Source: 2-01-FULL-40-42 sp964349415 (GTDB taxonomy: Bacteria; Patescibacteriota; Microgenomatia; UBA1406; GWC2-37-13). Taken from it: a DNA stretch of 13,907 nt. The notes below the pieces were generated by a model. That model was not told the origin of the DNA. It saw only the letters and a list, made by a program, of their open reading frames with translations, and searched no databases. How positions within the stretch are numbered: position 1 is the stretch's first letter; the number at the start of each line of letters is the position of its first letter. The position numbers were made by a program, and so were the translations under genes. The stretch is taken from assembly GCA_964349415.1 (NCBI GenBank), contig CAYGGJ010000020.1, positions 1 through 13,907 of the forward strand, in the 5' to 3' direction. Below are positions 1-6,074 of this stretch, piece by piece.

Positions 1-728
1 CCTAAATTTTTCAAAAGCTCAATTGCCTTATTCTGGTCTACGTTTAAATTAATCTGTATCTCTTTTAAAAATAGATTGTACCCAATATTAAAATTGTAAC
101 TAAATATCAATATCTTAGAATTGGAATCATAGAAATAAACAGATGTAGATGAGAAATTAAGGTTTACCAGCAATATTCCCTGGTTGGGTGATACTGCTTG
201 CTTCTTGAAAATAGTTTCCGCGACACGTCCAATCGAGCTGATTTCTGTTTCAATTGTTTGAGGTGCAAGTCCTGCATATTCTGCAAGACGCTCTACTTTC
301 CCAACTATTTTTTTTGGAGCGGCCGCTATTAGAGTAAGTATTTTTTTATTTTTCTCGTCTTCTCTCAAGATTTCTATATCAAGATTAATTTCATCCAAAG
401 GCATTGGAATAAATTGATCAGCTTGGTATTTGATGGCGTTTAGTAATTCTTTTTCATTCAGCTTGGGAGTTTCTACAAACTGATTGTAACTGTAACTGTC
501 GGGTATGATGATGCTTACGTTTTTCTTCGTAAGCTTGAGTTGCGCGATTAGCTTAGAAAGTCCCGCTGCTTGTTTTTCGATGACATTTTCTGCCTCCGCC
601 CGAAAAAACACAGGATCGGTTTCTATAATACCCAATGCAGTTGCCTCAAACAGATCGCCTGATTTTTTTATATCAGACACCCTGATATAGGATTCTCCAA
701 GATCAATACAGAAAAAATCTGCAGCCAT
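1..728 (-). CDS. pilM: Type IV pilus assembly protein PilM (partial, C-terminus beyond left edge)
   Basis: The reading frame opens with ATG at 728 on the minus strand and stays open to the window edge, giving about 242 residues; the 3' part is missing. PilM is a cytoplasmic actin-like (FtsA-fold) ATPase that binds the N-terminal tail of PilN and links the PilN/PilO inner-membrane ring to the PilB/PilC motor. The N-terminus shows the actin-like phosphate-1 motif IDLGESYIRV (about residues 8-17). Further in, a PilM-typical stretch reads IIPDSYSYNQFVETPKL, followed by KELLNAIKYQADQFIPMPLDE, which matches the family's 'E-x-A-x-x-x-I-P' region. It is the last gene of the minus-strand pilin cluster, 44 nt after the PilW-like gene, and has its own promoter directly abutting the ATG. 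pilN and pilO would be expected just beyond the left edge. Family assignment is secure; the downstream content is inferred. Confidence 0.88.
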   Translation of the reverse strand, partial: MAADFFCIDLGESYIRVSDIKKSGDLFEATALGIIETDPVFFRAEAENVIEKQAAGLSKLIAQLKLTKKNVSIIIPDSYSYNQFVETPKLNEKELLNAIKYQADQFIPMPLDEINLDIEILREDEKNKKILTLIAAAPKKIVGKVERLAEYAGLAPQTIETEISSIGRVAETIFKKQAVSPNQGILLVNLNFSSTSVYFYDSNSKILIFSYNFNIGYNLFLKEIQINLNVDQNKAIELLKNL

Positions 729-734
729 ATATTC

Positions 735-763
735 ACTATAGAAGATAACAAATCAAATATCAA
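735..763 (-). promoter_or_regulatory. Predicted sigma70-type promoter of pilM, leaderless
   Basis: On the minus strand TTGATA (758-763; 5 of 6 to TTGACA) is followed after exactly 17 nt by TATAGT (735-740; 5 of 6 to TATAAT). Only 6 nt then separate the -10 from the ATG at 728, so the predicted +1 falls on the A of the start codon. There is no room for an SD site. The PilW-like gene ends at 773, so this promoter would let pilM and genes beyond it be expressed apart from the pilins. Confidence 0.6.
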
Positions 764-772
764 TGAACTTAA

Positions 773-1333
773 TCAGTAGCTTTTGAGCTGGATCTTCGTC
801 TGGTAGGTAAACGAAGCAGTATCCTCCGGACGGGAGGAGGCGGAATCATACTCTACAACGTAGGAGATGCTAATTATCGGCGGGGAAAAAGCAGCTCCTC
901 TTTCGCATTTGATACTGAAGGTTCCTTCCTCAACCTTTACTTTGTCATTGGTTAAACCGGTACTGGTAGAGGGAATTGAAGAGCTTGATGCGATAAGCTG
1001 AGCGGAGTCTACCGCATAAGAAAAGTAATTATTAAATCTATCTTTAAAATATATTTGTCCTGAGCTGGGTCCGCTTGCAGTTGCACATACTAAATTGCTA
1101 TCCGTGGGCGGTGTTCCACTGTGTACAGTAACCGCAGAGTTTTTAAGCACTGTTCTCATATTATTGAGTACAAAGTCGCCCTGTCGTTTGACCTCCTGAA
1201 GAGCATATATCTTCGCCTGTTGTCTAAGAATAGTAAAGATAATCGAGAAGACCGCTGGCAGTATGAGCGCTACTACGCCCACTACGACCAGCATTTCTAT
1301 CAGAGTAAAGCCTTTTTTTTGGATTTTAATCAT
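773..1333 (-). CDS. PilW-like minor pilin / pseudopilin
   Basis: This 186-residue protein begins MIKIQKKG|FTLIEML, a textbook class III prepilin signal: basic leader, cleavage Gly at -1, Phe at +1 and Glu at +5. A hydrophobic helix of about 20 residues follows (LVVVGVVALILPAVFSIIF). The prepilin peptidase PilD would cut and N-methylate it in the inner membrane. The remaining globular part is Ser/Thr-rich and ends in beta-strand-like sequence; its long N-terminal helix and position after a PilV-like gene suggest a PilW/GspJ-type priming minor pilin. The upstream gene stops 6 nt before the ATG and no SD site is visible, so translation is probably coupled. The exact minor-pilin subfamily cannot be fixed by eye. 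Confidence 0.8.
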   Translation of the reverse strand: MIKIQKKGFTLIEMLVVVGVVALILPAVFSIIFTILRQQAKIYALQEVKRQGDFVLNNMRTVLKNSAVTVHSGTPPTDSNLVCATASGPSSGQIYFKDRFNNYFSYAVDSAQLIASSSSIPSTSTGLTNDKVKVEEGTFSIKCERGAAFSPPIISISYVVEYDSASSRPEDTASFTYQTKIQLKSY

Positions 1334-1339
1334 TATGAA

Positions 1340-1804
1340 TTATTCGAAACGTGAAAATACAGTTCTGACCGGTACGGTAAAGGTGTTCGGTCCATCCCGC
1401 CATGAAACCGTTACGGCAATATTAACTTGGTTTGAATCGGATGTGGGAGTTATGGTTAGATCGCGGTTAAAGACGCTGCTGAGTTCAAATCCACTGCAGG
1501 TAGTATTAAGTTTGGAAGTATTATTCCAGTTGTTTCCAAAGGTTTTCTCGTAAAAGCAATAATTTTCCGCTGTAGCATTCGGTATAGTATTTTCCTTAAA
1601 CTGCTCCCAATCAACTTCCTTTTCTCCCCTCAGCCACTCTATAAGCTCTTCTGCATACCGCGTAGCCAGTATTTTATTTTCGTTCGATTTGGCTATCTGA
1701 AGTGAGAAGGAGCTTATGGTCGCGGCAACCACAAAAAACATAGCGACCACGGAAACAAAGACCAGCACCTCAACCATCGAAAATCCCATTTGAGTTTTTT
1801 TCAT
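1340..1804 (-). CDS. PilV/GspI-like minor pilin
   Basis: From ATG at 1804 the product is 154 residues and starts MKKTQMG|FSMVEVLVFVSVV, with Gly at -1, Phe +1 and Glu +5. The variant FSMVEVLV is characteristic of PilV/GspI-type minor pilins, as opposed to FTLIE in major pilins. The helix continues to about residue 35, then ATRYAEELIEWLRGE, a pattern typical of PilV (A-x-x-x-A-E-x-L-x-E-W-L-R). A GTG at 1846 would add 14 residues and overlap the preceding gene by 32 nt; I prefer the ATG because it gives a short basic leader and lies 10 nt after the upstream stop. Expected role: a tip or priming-complex subunit in the inner membrane. Placement between the GspH-like and PilW-like genes matches the usual fimT-pilV-pilW order. 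Confidence 0.8.
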   Translation of the reverse strand: MKKTQMGFSMVEVLVFVSVVAMFFVVAATISSFSLQIAKSNENKILATRYAEELIEWLRGEKEVDWEQFKENTIPNATAENYCFYEKTFGNNWNNTSKLNTTCSGFELSSVFNRDLTITPTSDSNQVNIAVTVSWRDGPNTFTVPVRTVFSRFE

Positions 1805-1814
1805 ACTGTGTTTT

Positions 1815-2318
1815 CTAGCAACCGGAGGTATATTTCGGACTCTCACTAAAAATACCCGAAGGTTGAACTTGTATGTTTATACACTTGTTAGGTTGTATTT
1901 TTTCATTTTTCACTTTAATAGTTAAGGCTGAAGATAGATTGGTGCCAGTATTGAGCGGCTTAAAAAAGATATCTGTGGGTGAAGAGCTGAGCGTCACGTT
2001 TGGTGTCAGTGTATGTGTTTGCACAGAATCATATATTCCCTGACAATCTCTCTCTAATGTGTATGACGACGGTGAAGAAGTGTCCAAGCTTACCCTATAG
2101 CCTCTAAAGTCGTCGCAGATATCAGGATCTGCGTCTGCGGAAGATGCCTTACTTCGTGCAAGATACAAAGTGGCACTAAGTCTTTCAACCTCGTCGTCAA
2201 GCTTCTTTTCTTCATTAAAGGCTCCATAGTTGGCTATTGAAAGACCGGCAAAAAGAGAGATTATGAAAATTACGACAATCAGCTCTATGAGAGTAAAGCC
2301 TTTTCTATTGCTCTCCAT
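1815..2318 (-). CDS. GspH/FimT-like pseudopilin
   Basis: Starting at ATG 2318 the product is 167 residues with leader MESNRKG and the processed end FTLIELIVVIFIISLFAG, fully consistent with a PilD substrate. After the helix comes LDDEVERLSATLYLARSKASS, the region that in GspH/FimT proteins precedes the beta-sandwich head (typically 'L...L..AR..A'). Cysteines occur in DICDDFRG, ERDCQG, PNKCIN and as the very last residue, allowing two disulfides. The ATG sits inside the end of the previous pilin gene, a 14-nt overlap, implying translational coupling. A further upstream in-frame Met at 2348 would extend the overlap to 44 nt and lengthen the leader to 17 residues, which is less likely. Function: minor pseudopilin in pilus initiation. 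The FimT assignment rests on layout and motif, not on a database match. Confidence 0.78.
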   Translation of the reverse strand: MESNRKGFTLIELIVVIFIISLFAGLSIANYGAFNEEKKLDDEVERLSATLYLARSKASSADADPDICDDFRGYRVSLDTSSPSSYTLERDCQGIYDSVQTHTLTPNVTLSSSPTDIFFKPLNTGTNLSSALTIKVKNEKIQPNKCINIQVQPSGIFSESPKYTSGC

Positions 2319-2748
2319 AAGGTCCGACGCAATAGTTGCAATTTGCACCTCCGCAGCTTACGCTGCAATCGGTTCCTCCACCTTCAAGGTATGCGCCCAG
2401 CTTGTAGTTACCGTTGGATTCTAATTCGTAGTAATACGTATACGTGGGGCACTTTGGGTCGTTGGGAATCTTGCTCATGTATGTATTGCTTGCTGTATCG
2501 GTGAGCGCTCCTGAGCCGGGACAATTAAAGACGACCTCATCTTCTGCCGGATAACTATTTGTTTGACTGTTGCTTCTGTAAAGCTCGGCTGCTCCTCTGA
2601 CTTGTTCAAGATCGGCCTTTCTTCTTGCATCCCGGGAATTTTTTGTGAAGGCGGTATAGGTGACGGTTCCTGCCGCAGCAAGTAGTCCTATTATCGATGT
2701 GACTACAAGAATTTCTACTAAAGTAAAGGCAGTCGAAGACTTGTTCAT
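2305..2748 (-). CDS. Type IV pilin, cysteine-rich (paralog 3)
   Basis: The 147-residue product begins MNKSSTA|FTLVEILVV, so the residue before the predicted cut is Ala, not Gly. The helix leads into TKNSRDARRKADLEQVRGAAELY, closely parallel to the two neighbouring pilins (RDTQRKSDLKQIQKALELY and RDTKRKGDVNAISNALEQY). The mid-protein YMSKIPNDPK carries the P-x-DP element of small-genome pilins. The C-terminus is crowded with cysteines (CSVSCGGANCNYC), with two more earlier. The start was chosen at 2748 because the upstream stop lies one base before it (TAA-T-ATG) and because the leader is the usual length; the frame is open to 2847 but only by overlapping the previous gene. Probable role: pilus fibre subunit. 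Which paralog is the major pilin is not decidable here. Confidence 0.8.
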   Translation of the reverse strand: MNKSSTAFTLVEILVVTSIIGLLAAAGTVTYTAFTKNSRDARRKADLEQVRGAAELYRSNSQTNSYPAEDEVVFNCPGSGALTDTASNTYMSKIPNDPKCPTYTYYYELESNGNYKLGAYLEGGGTDCSVSCGGANCNYCVGPYGEQ

Positions 2749-2749
2749 A

Positions 2750-3133
2750 TTATTGTTGATTACTTTTGCAAAAACCTGTAGGTGCTTCCGACTCCATACC
2801 GTTTGCACAGATTTGATAAGTACTTGCGTCGCATCCTTGACAGACATATGGGCTTGCTCTGGGATCTATTGGGACTCCAGTCATTATAACTACCGGCCCC
2901 GTAGGACAAACTACGGAAGTGAAAGATGATCCACTGTCCGGAAGAGGATAATTAAACCCGCAGACACTGTAATACTGTTCCAGTGCATTTGAAATTGCAT
3001 TAACATCTCCTTTCCGCTTTGTGTCTCTGGCTTTTTTTTGAGCTGTTGAATATGAGAAGGTGCCCAGGCTTACAAGGATTGATATTATTCCAATTACAAC
3101 AAGCAGTTCCAGCAATGTAAAAGCTTTTCTCAT
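2750..3133 (-). CDS. Type IV pilin, cysteine-rich (paralog 2)
   Basis: From ATG 3133 the product is 127 residues, MRKA|FTLLELLVVIGIISILV, with Ala at -1. The frame extends to an ATG at 3163, adding MSLKYGTNKL and overlapping the preceding pilin by 11 nt; that start is a real alternative and would give a 14-residue leader. Neither start has an SD site. A weak TGG-TACAAA element 7 nt before 3133 slightly favours the shorter form. After the helix comes KKARDTKRKGDVNAISNALEQYY, shared with the neighbours, then a P-x-DP motif (GVPIDPRAS). Six cysteines follow the helix, including CQGC and two near the C-terminus, suggesting disulfides in the exported head domain. It is a probable pilus fibre or minor subunit that arose by tandem duplication. 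Confidence 0.77.
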   Translation of the reverse strand: MRKAFTLLELLVVIGIISILVSLGTFSYSTAQKKARDTKRKGDVNAISNALEQYYSVCGFNYPLPDSGSSFTSVVCPTGPVVIMTGVPIDPRASPYVCQGCDASTYQICANGMESEAPTGFCKSNQQ

Positions 3134-3152
3134 TAGTTTATTTGTACCATAT

Positions 3153-3611
3153 TTAAGGCTCATTTATTGAGTATATTTTTTGAGAGGAGCAGCTATATCC
3201 GGGGCCACAAGTAGCGGAACTAACTCCATCGGTATCGGCCTTATTTTCCAGACAGGCGCATAAAGTATATTTGAGAGAATCAGTTGCGTTGCGGAGATAA
3301 TAATAAGGGGTTGGTGTTAAGTTTTGAGGATCTCCGGGATACTTATTTATATAGGTGGCATCAGTAACAGTGTTTTTAAAAACCTGTCCCGGCGAAGGGA
3401 TCGCAGCAGCCGCAGGATACTCTACGGGATCCTGGTCCTGCTTATACAATTCGAGTGCTTTTTGGATTTGTTTTAGATCTGATTTTCTTTGTGTGTCGCG
3501 TGCGCGTTCACGGGCTCCCATAAAATTCGGCAGAACTATTGCCGAGAGGCCGCCGATAATTGCAATTACGACAAGAAGTTCAATAAGGGTGAAACCTTTC
3601 CGTGCAGTCAT
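3153..3611 (-). CDS. Type IV pilin, first of the cluster (paralog 1, candidate major pilin)
   Basis: The 152-residue protein opens MTARKG|FTLIELLVVIAIIGG, the most canonical prepilin signal of the set (Gly -1, Phe +1, Glu +5). The amphipathic helix continues through RARDTQRKSDLKQIQKALEL. YINKYPGDPQ (about residues 87-96) is the P-x-DP motif, and four cysteines lie at about 118, 120, 135 and 141. It is the first pilin in the cluster, is preceded by a perfect -35 hexamer, and is thus the best candidate for major pilin, though this is inference. The ATG is the only possible start since a TAG lies in frame three codons upstream. Oddly, the purine run AGAAGGAG touches the ATG with no spacing, so it is unlikely to work as a standard SD site. 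Confidence 0.85.
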   Translation of the reverse strand: MTARKGFTLIELLVVIAIIGGLSAIVLPNFMGARERARDTQRKSDLKQIQKALELYKQDQDPVEYPAAAAIPSPGQVFKNTVTDATYINKYPGDPQNLTPTPYYYLRNATDSLKYTLCACLENKADTDGVSSATCGPGYSCSSQKIYSINEP

Positions 3612-3619
3612 CTCCTTCT

Positions 3620-3649
3620 AGAGTACACTAATTCTCGTAGGGCTGTCAA
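3620..3649 (-). promoter_or_regulatory. Candidate promoter of the pilin cluster
   Basis: A perfect TTGACA (3644-3649, minus strand), overlapping the stop codon of the delta' gene, is followed after 18 nt by TACTCT (3620-3625), a weak -10 matching 3 of 6. The -10 ends 8 nt before the pilin ATG at 3611. The start point would be about 2 nt before the ATG, so the AGAAGGAG run would lie mostly outside the transcript. The weak -10 keeps this tentative, but a separate promoter for pilins would make sense, since they are needed in larger amounts than delta'. Confidence 0.4.
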
Positions 3650-4311
3650 GCAGCTGTCCGGCGGGAGTATTTCTTTTGAAGATCTATTAAAAAATGGTCT
3701 ATGGCAAATTGAGGGTTGACATTGTTACGAAGGATTAGTGAACGTGTGGTTAGAAGCGTTTTTACCGCGTGGGGGGCGTTTATATCTTGCTCAAACCTTG
3801 TCCTGAAAAAAATCACCAATTGATCAATAAGCTTCAGGGCGTCGGAAGTATTAGATACATTGAAAACAGGGTCTGACAGAGATTGGTTTGATTTTCCGGC
3901 GGCTAGTTTTTCCATGCCTTCCTTAATCGGGGCCTCCACGATGGATATATCCTCAATATCTTTGACGTCAATAATTTTACAGCGTGAGCGGATTGTCGGC
4001 AGAATATCGTATAAGGTTTGTACTATTAATACAAAGTGGATGTTTACATTATGTTCTTCGAGAGTTTTTAAAAGGGCGTTTTGCGCCTGATATGAAGCGG
4101 AATCAAATTGGTAGAGTACAAAAAGGCGCGGTTGTGAGAAGCTATATGAAACCTGTTTTTTTATTTCCCTGATTTGGTCAATCGAGACTTCCTTATTTTG
4201 AGGCTCTATTTCAAACACATTAACTTCGTCAATTTCCTGTTGTTCTTTGAACTGCTTTAGAAATTTTTTTATGCCTTTATTGTTGTTTGCAACAAGAAGA
4301 ACCGGATTCAT
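3646..4311 (-). CDS. holB: DNA polymerase III clamp-loader delta' subunit-like protein
   Basis: The 221-residue protein from ATG 4311 resembles delta'/gamma clamp-loader subunits. It contains SIDQIREIKK (about residues 43-52), YQAQNALLKTLEE (74-86) and LPTIRSRCK (104-112), which correspond to the family's 'IDQIRE', 'AQNALLKTLEE' and the SRC motif that contacts ATP on the neighbouring subunit. No Walker A P-loop is present in the N-terminal 40 residues, as expected for the non-hydrolysing delta' wrench subunit. At 221 residues it is much shorter than E. coli delta' (about 330), so the C-terminal collar domain appears reduced. The frame is open upstream to 4467, but that part overlaps pilB on the other strand, and ATG 4311 has a promoter-like sequence just before it. 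It ends 34 nt before the first pilin gene. Confidence 0.8.
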   Translation of the reverse strand: MNPVLLVANNNKGIKKFLKQFKEQQEIDEVNVFEIEPQNKEVSIDQIREIKKQVSYSFSQPRLFVLYQFDSASYQAQNALLKTLEEHNVNIHFVLIVQTLYDILPTIRSRCKIIDVKDIEDISIVEAPIKEGMEKLAAGKSNQSLSDPVFNVSNTSDALKLIDQLVIFFRTRFEQDINAPHAVKTLLTTRSLILRNNVNPQFAIDHFLIDLQKKYSRRTAA

Positions 4312-4318
4312 AATCGTA

Positions 4319-4347
4319 TTGCATTTTAGCAGAATAGTTTTTATAGT
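4319..4347 (+). promoter_or_regulatory. Predicted pilB-pilT-pilC operon promoter, leaderless
   Basis: TTGCAT (4319-4324; weak, 3 of 6) lies 17 nt before TATAGT (4342-4347; 5 of 6). The -10 ends 6 nt before the ATG at 4354, so the predicted +1 is the A of the pilB start codon. The stretch TATAGTGAA followed by 3 nt and ATG is the same as at pilM, where it reads TATAGTGAATAT-ATG, suggesting a shared promoter type for the pilus genes. Confidence 0.5.
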
Positions 4348-4350
4348 GAA
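4323..4350 (-). promoter_or_regulatory. Candidate divergent promoter for the delta' gene
   Basis: On the minus strand TTCACT (4345-4350) is followed after 16 nt by TAAAAT (4323-4328; 5 of 6 to consensus). The start point predicted near 4316 would leave a leader of about 5 nt before the ATG at 4311. Its -35 overlaps the -10 of the pilB promoter on the other strand, so the two could not be occupied at once. Confidence 0.4.
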
Positions 4351-4353
4351 AGT

Positions 4354-6066
4354 ATGAACGTTTCTCCAAAAAAGCTTTTGACGCAGCTTGTTCACAATGG
4401 AGTTATCGATCAAAGTACTGCGGATACCTACGAATTGAACAGCCTTCAAAAGAATATGCCCATTCACGACTACTTAAGCACCAGCACGACTCTTGACAAA
4501 GAAGCTCTTCTTAAGGCAACTGCGGAAATTATGCAGGTTTCGCACGTAGATCTTTCCAGTTCTCCGGTTGATCCCCAGGCGATTAGTTTAATTTCCGAGT
4601 CTTTAGCCCGGAGATACTCTATTCTCCCCTATCGATTTGATCCAAAACTCCAGGTTCTATATGTAGCTACTTCAGATCCCTTTAATACCAATCTCACCGA
4701 ATTTCTGGAAAAAAAAATCGGAAAAAAGATAGTACTGTCTTTGGGAATCACGGCAGATATTTCAAAAGGTTTAGATTCCTTTTATTCCCAAAGTCTTTCT
4801 CCTGAGGTGAGCGAGGCTTTAAAGGAGTATCAACCGGAGCTTGCTAAAAAACCAATTGAAAATATAGGAAGCGTTATTAAAGAGGCGCCTATTGCCAAGA
4901 TTGTATCAACGATCCTTGAGTTTGCCATAAAAAGCCGCACCTCAGATATTCATATTGAGCCCGAGGAGCTTAAGACAAGAGTGCGATATAGAATCGACGG
5001 CATTTTAAATGAAAAGCTTTCTCTACCAAAGTCAATACATGACGCCTTGATCTCCCGCATCAAGATTTTGTCTGACATGAAGATAGATGAGAGACGTGTG
5101 CCGCAAGACGGCCGTTTCAGTTTAAAGCTTGGTATCGAAGAGGTTGACTTTCGTGTATCGACGCTTCCCACCGTAGATGGAGAAAAGGTAGTAATGAGAC
5201 TTCTGAAAAAAACAGGAGGTATTCCGGCACTTTCTGAATTGGGACTGCGTGGTCCGCAGTATAAGGATCTGGAAGAGGCAATATCAAAGCCCTACGGAAT
5301 TGTGCTGGTGACAGGTCCTACCGGATCAGGAAAAACTACGACGCTATACTCCATGTTGTCCCGTCTAAACAAACCAAACATTAATATTGTGACGCTTGAG
5401 GATCCTGTCGAATACCGTCTAAACGGCGTCAACCAAGTCCAGATCAATCCACAAGCAGGTCTTAACTTCGCAACCGGTCTGCGCTCCTTTCTAAGACAAG
5501 ACCCAAACATCATTCTGGTCGGAGAGATTCGCGATAAGGAAACTACACAGCTTGCCATTCAGGCTGCTTTGACAGGTCACTTAGTTTTTTCAACGCTTCA
5601 TACCAATGATGCGGCTACGGCAATCCCCCGTCTTATTGATCTTGGTGCAGAGCCATTTCTGATTGCTTCGGTTTTCAGCGCTTCACTTGCTCAACGTATA
5701 TGTAGAAGGGTGTGTCCGCATTGTAAAGAGTACTATGTCCCTGAACCACTAGTTCAACAAAATATTAAAGATGTACTGGGAGACTTATTGCCCAAAGCAA
5801 TGAAAGAAGGAGGAGAGATGAAACTTACCAGAGGAAAAGGATGTAATGAATGTGTTAAATCGGGGTACCTAGGACGTATTGCTATTTTTGAAGTATTGAA
5901 GATTACTCCCTCTGTAAACAAAATGGTCTTGAATCAAAGTACCGCGAGGGAGATTGAAGCACAGGCTTTGAAAGAAGGACTTATTAAAATGAAGCAGGAC
6001 GGATATCTGAAAGCACTTGACGGAATTACTACTGTTGAAGAAGTTCTGCGTGTCGCAGAAGTATAA
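4354..6066 (+). CDS. pilB: Type IV pilus extension ATPase PilB
   Basis: This 570-residue protein has the full PilB/GspE layout. An N-terminal MshEN-type domain spans roughly residues 1-145, followed by the N2 domain with SDIHIEP (197-203). The ATPase core has Walker A GPTGSGKTT (321-329), the Asp box VTLEDPVEY (346-354), Walker B IILVGEIRD (386-394, catalytic Glu391) and the His box TGHLVFSTLHT (407-417). Two CxxC pairs, C454/C457 and C497/C500, form the zinc site that separates PilB/GspE from PilT. It is a cytoplasmic hexamer whose ATP hydrolysis drives pilin insertion through PilC. It heads an operon with pilT, 8 nt after its stop, and pilC. No SD site precedes the ATG and the -10 box is 6 nt away, so leaderless translation is likely. 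Confidence 0.97.
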   Translation: MNVSPKKLLTQLVHNGVIDQSTADTYELNSLQKNMPIHDYLSTSTTLDKEALLKATAEIMQVSHVDLSSSPVDPQAISLISESLARRYSILPYRFDPKLQVLYVATSDPFNTNLTEFLEKKIGKKIVLSLGITADISKGLDSFYSQSLSPEVSEALKEYQPELAKKPIENIGSVIKEAPIAKIVSTILEFAIKSRTSDIHIEPEELKTRVRYRIDGILNEKLSLPKSIHDALISRIKILSDMKIDERRVPQDGRFSLKLGIEEVDFRVSTLPTVDGEKVVMRLLKKTGGIPALSELGLRGPQYKDLEEAISKPYGIVLVTGPTGSGKTTTLYSMLSRLNKPNINIVTLEDPVEYRLNGVNQVQINPQAGLNFATGLRSFLRQDPNIILVGEIRDKETTQLAIQAALTGHLVFSTLHTNDAATAIPRLIDLGAEPFLIASVFSASLAQRICRRVCPHCKEYYVPEPLVQQNIKDVLGDLLPKAMKEGGEMKLTRGKGCNECVKSGYLGRIAIFEVLKITPSVNKMVLNQSTAREIEAQALKEGLIKMKQDGYLKALDGITTVEEVLRVAEV

Positions 6067-6074
6067 CCTCACCT

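Noticed and set aside
1805..1846. GTG start at 1846 for the PilV-like gene
   Set aside because: It overlaps the upstream gene by 32 nt and gives an unusually long leader, while ATG 1804 yields a standard short prepilin leader.
4312..4467. Upstream extension of the delta' reading frame to an ATG at 4467
   Set aside because: The added 52 residues would be antisense to the start of pilB and do not resemble clamp-loader sequence; ATG 4311 begins the recognisable protein.
5292..5558. 88-codon frame on the minus strand inside pilB, and similar frames opposite pilC, recG and the PBP gene
   Set aside because: They lie antisense to strongly conserved domains, have unlikely composition and no start signals; they are shadow frames.
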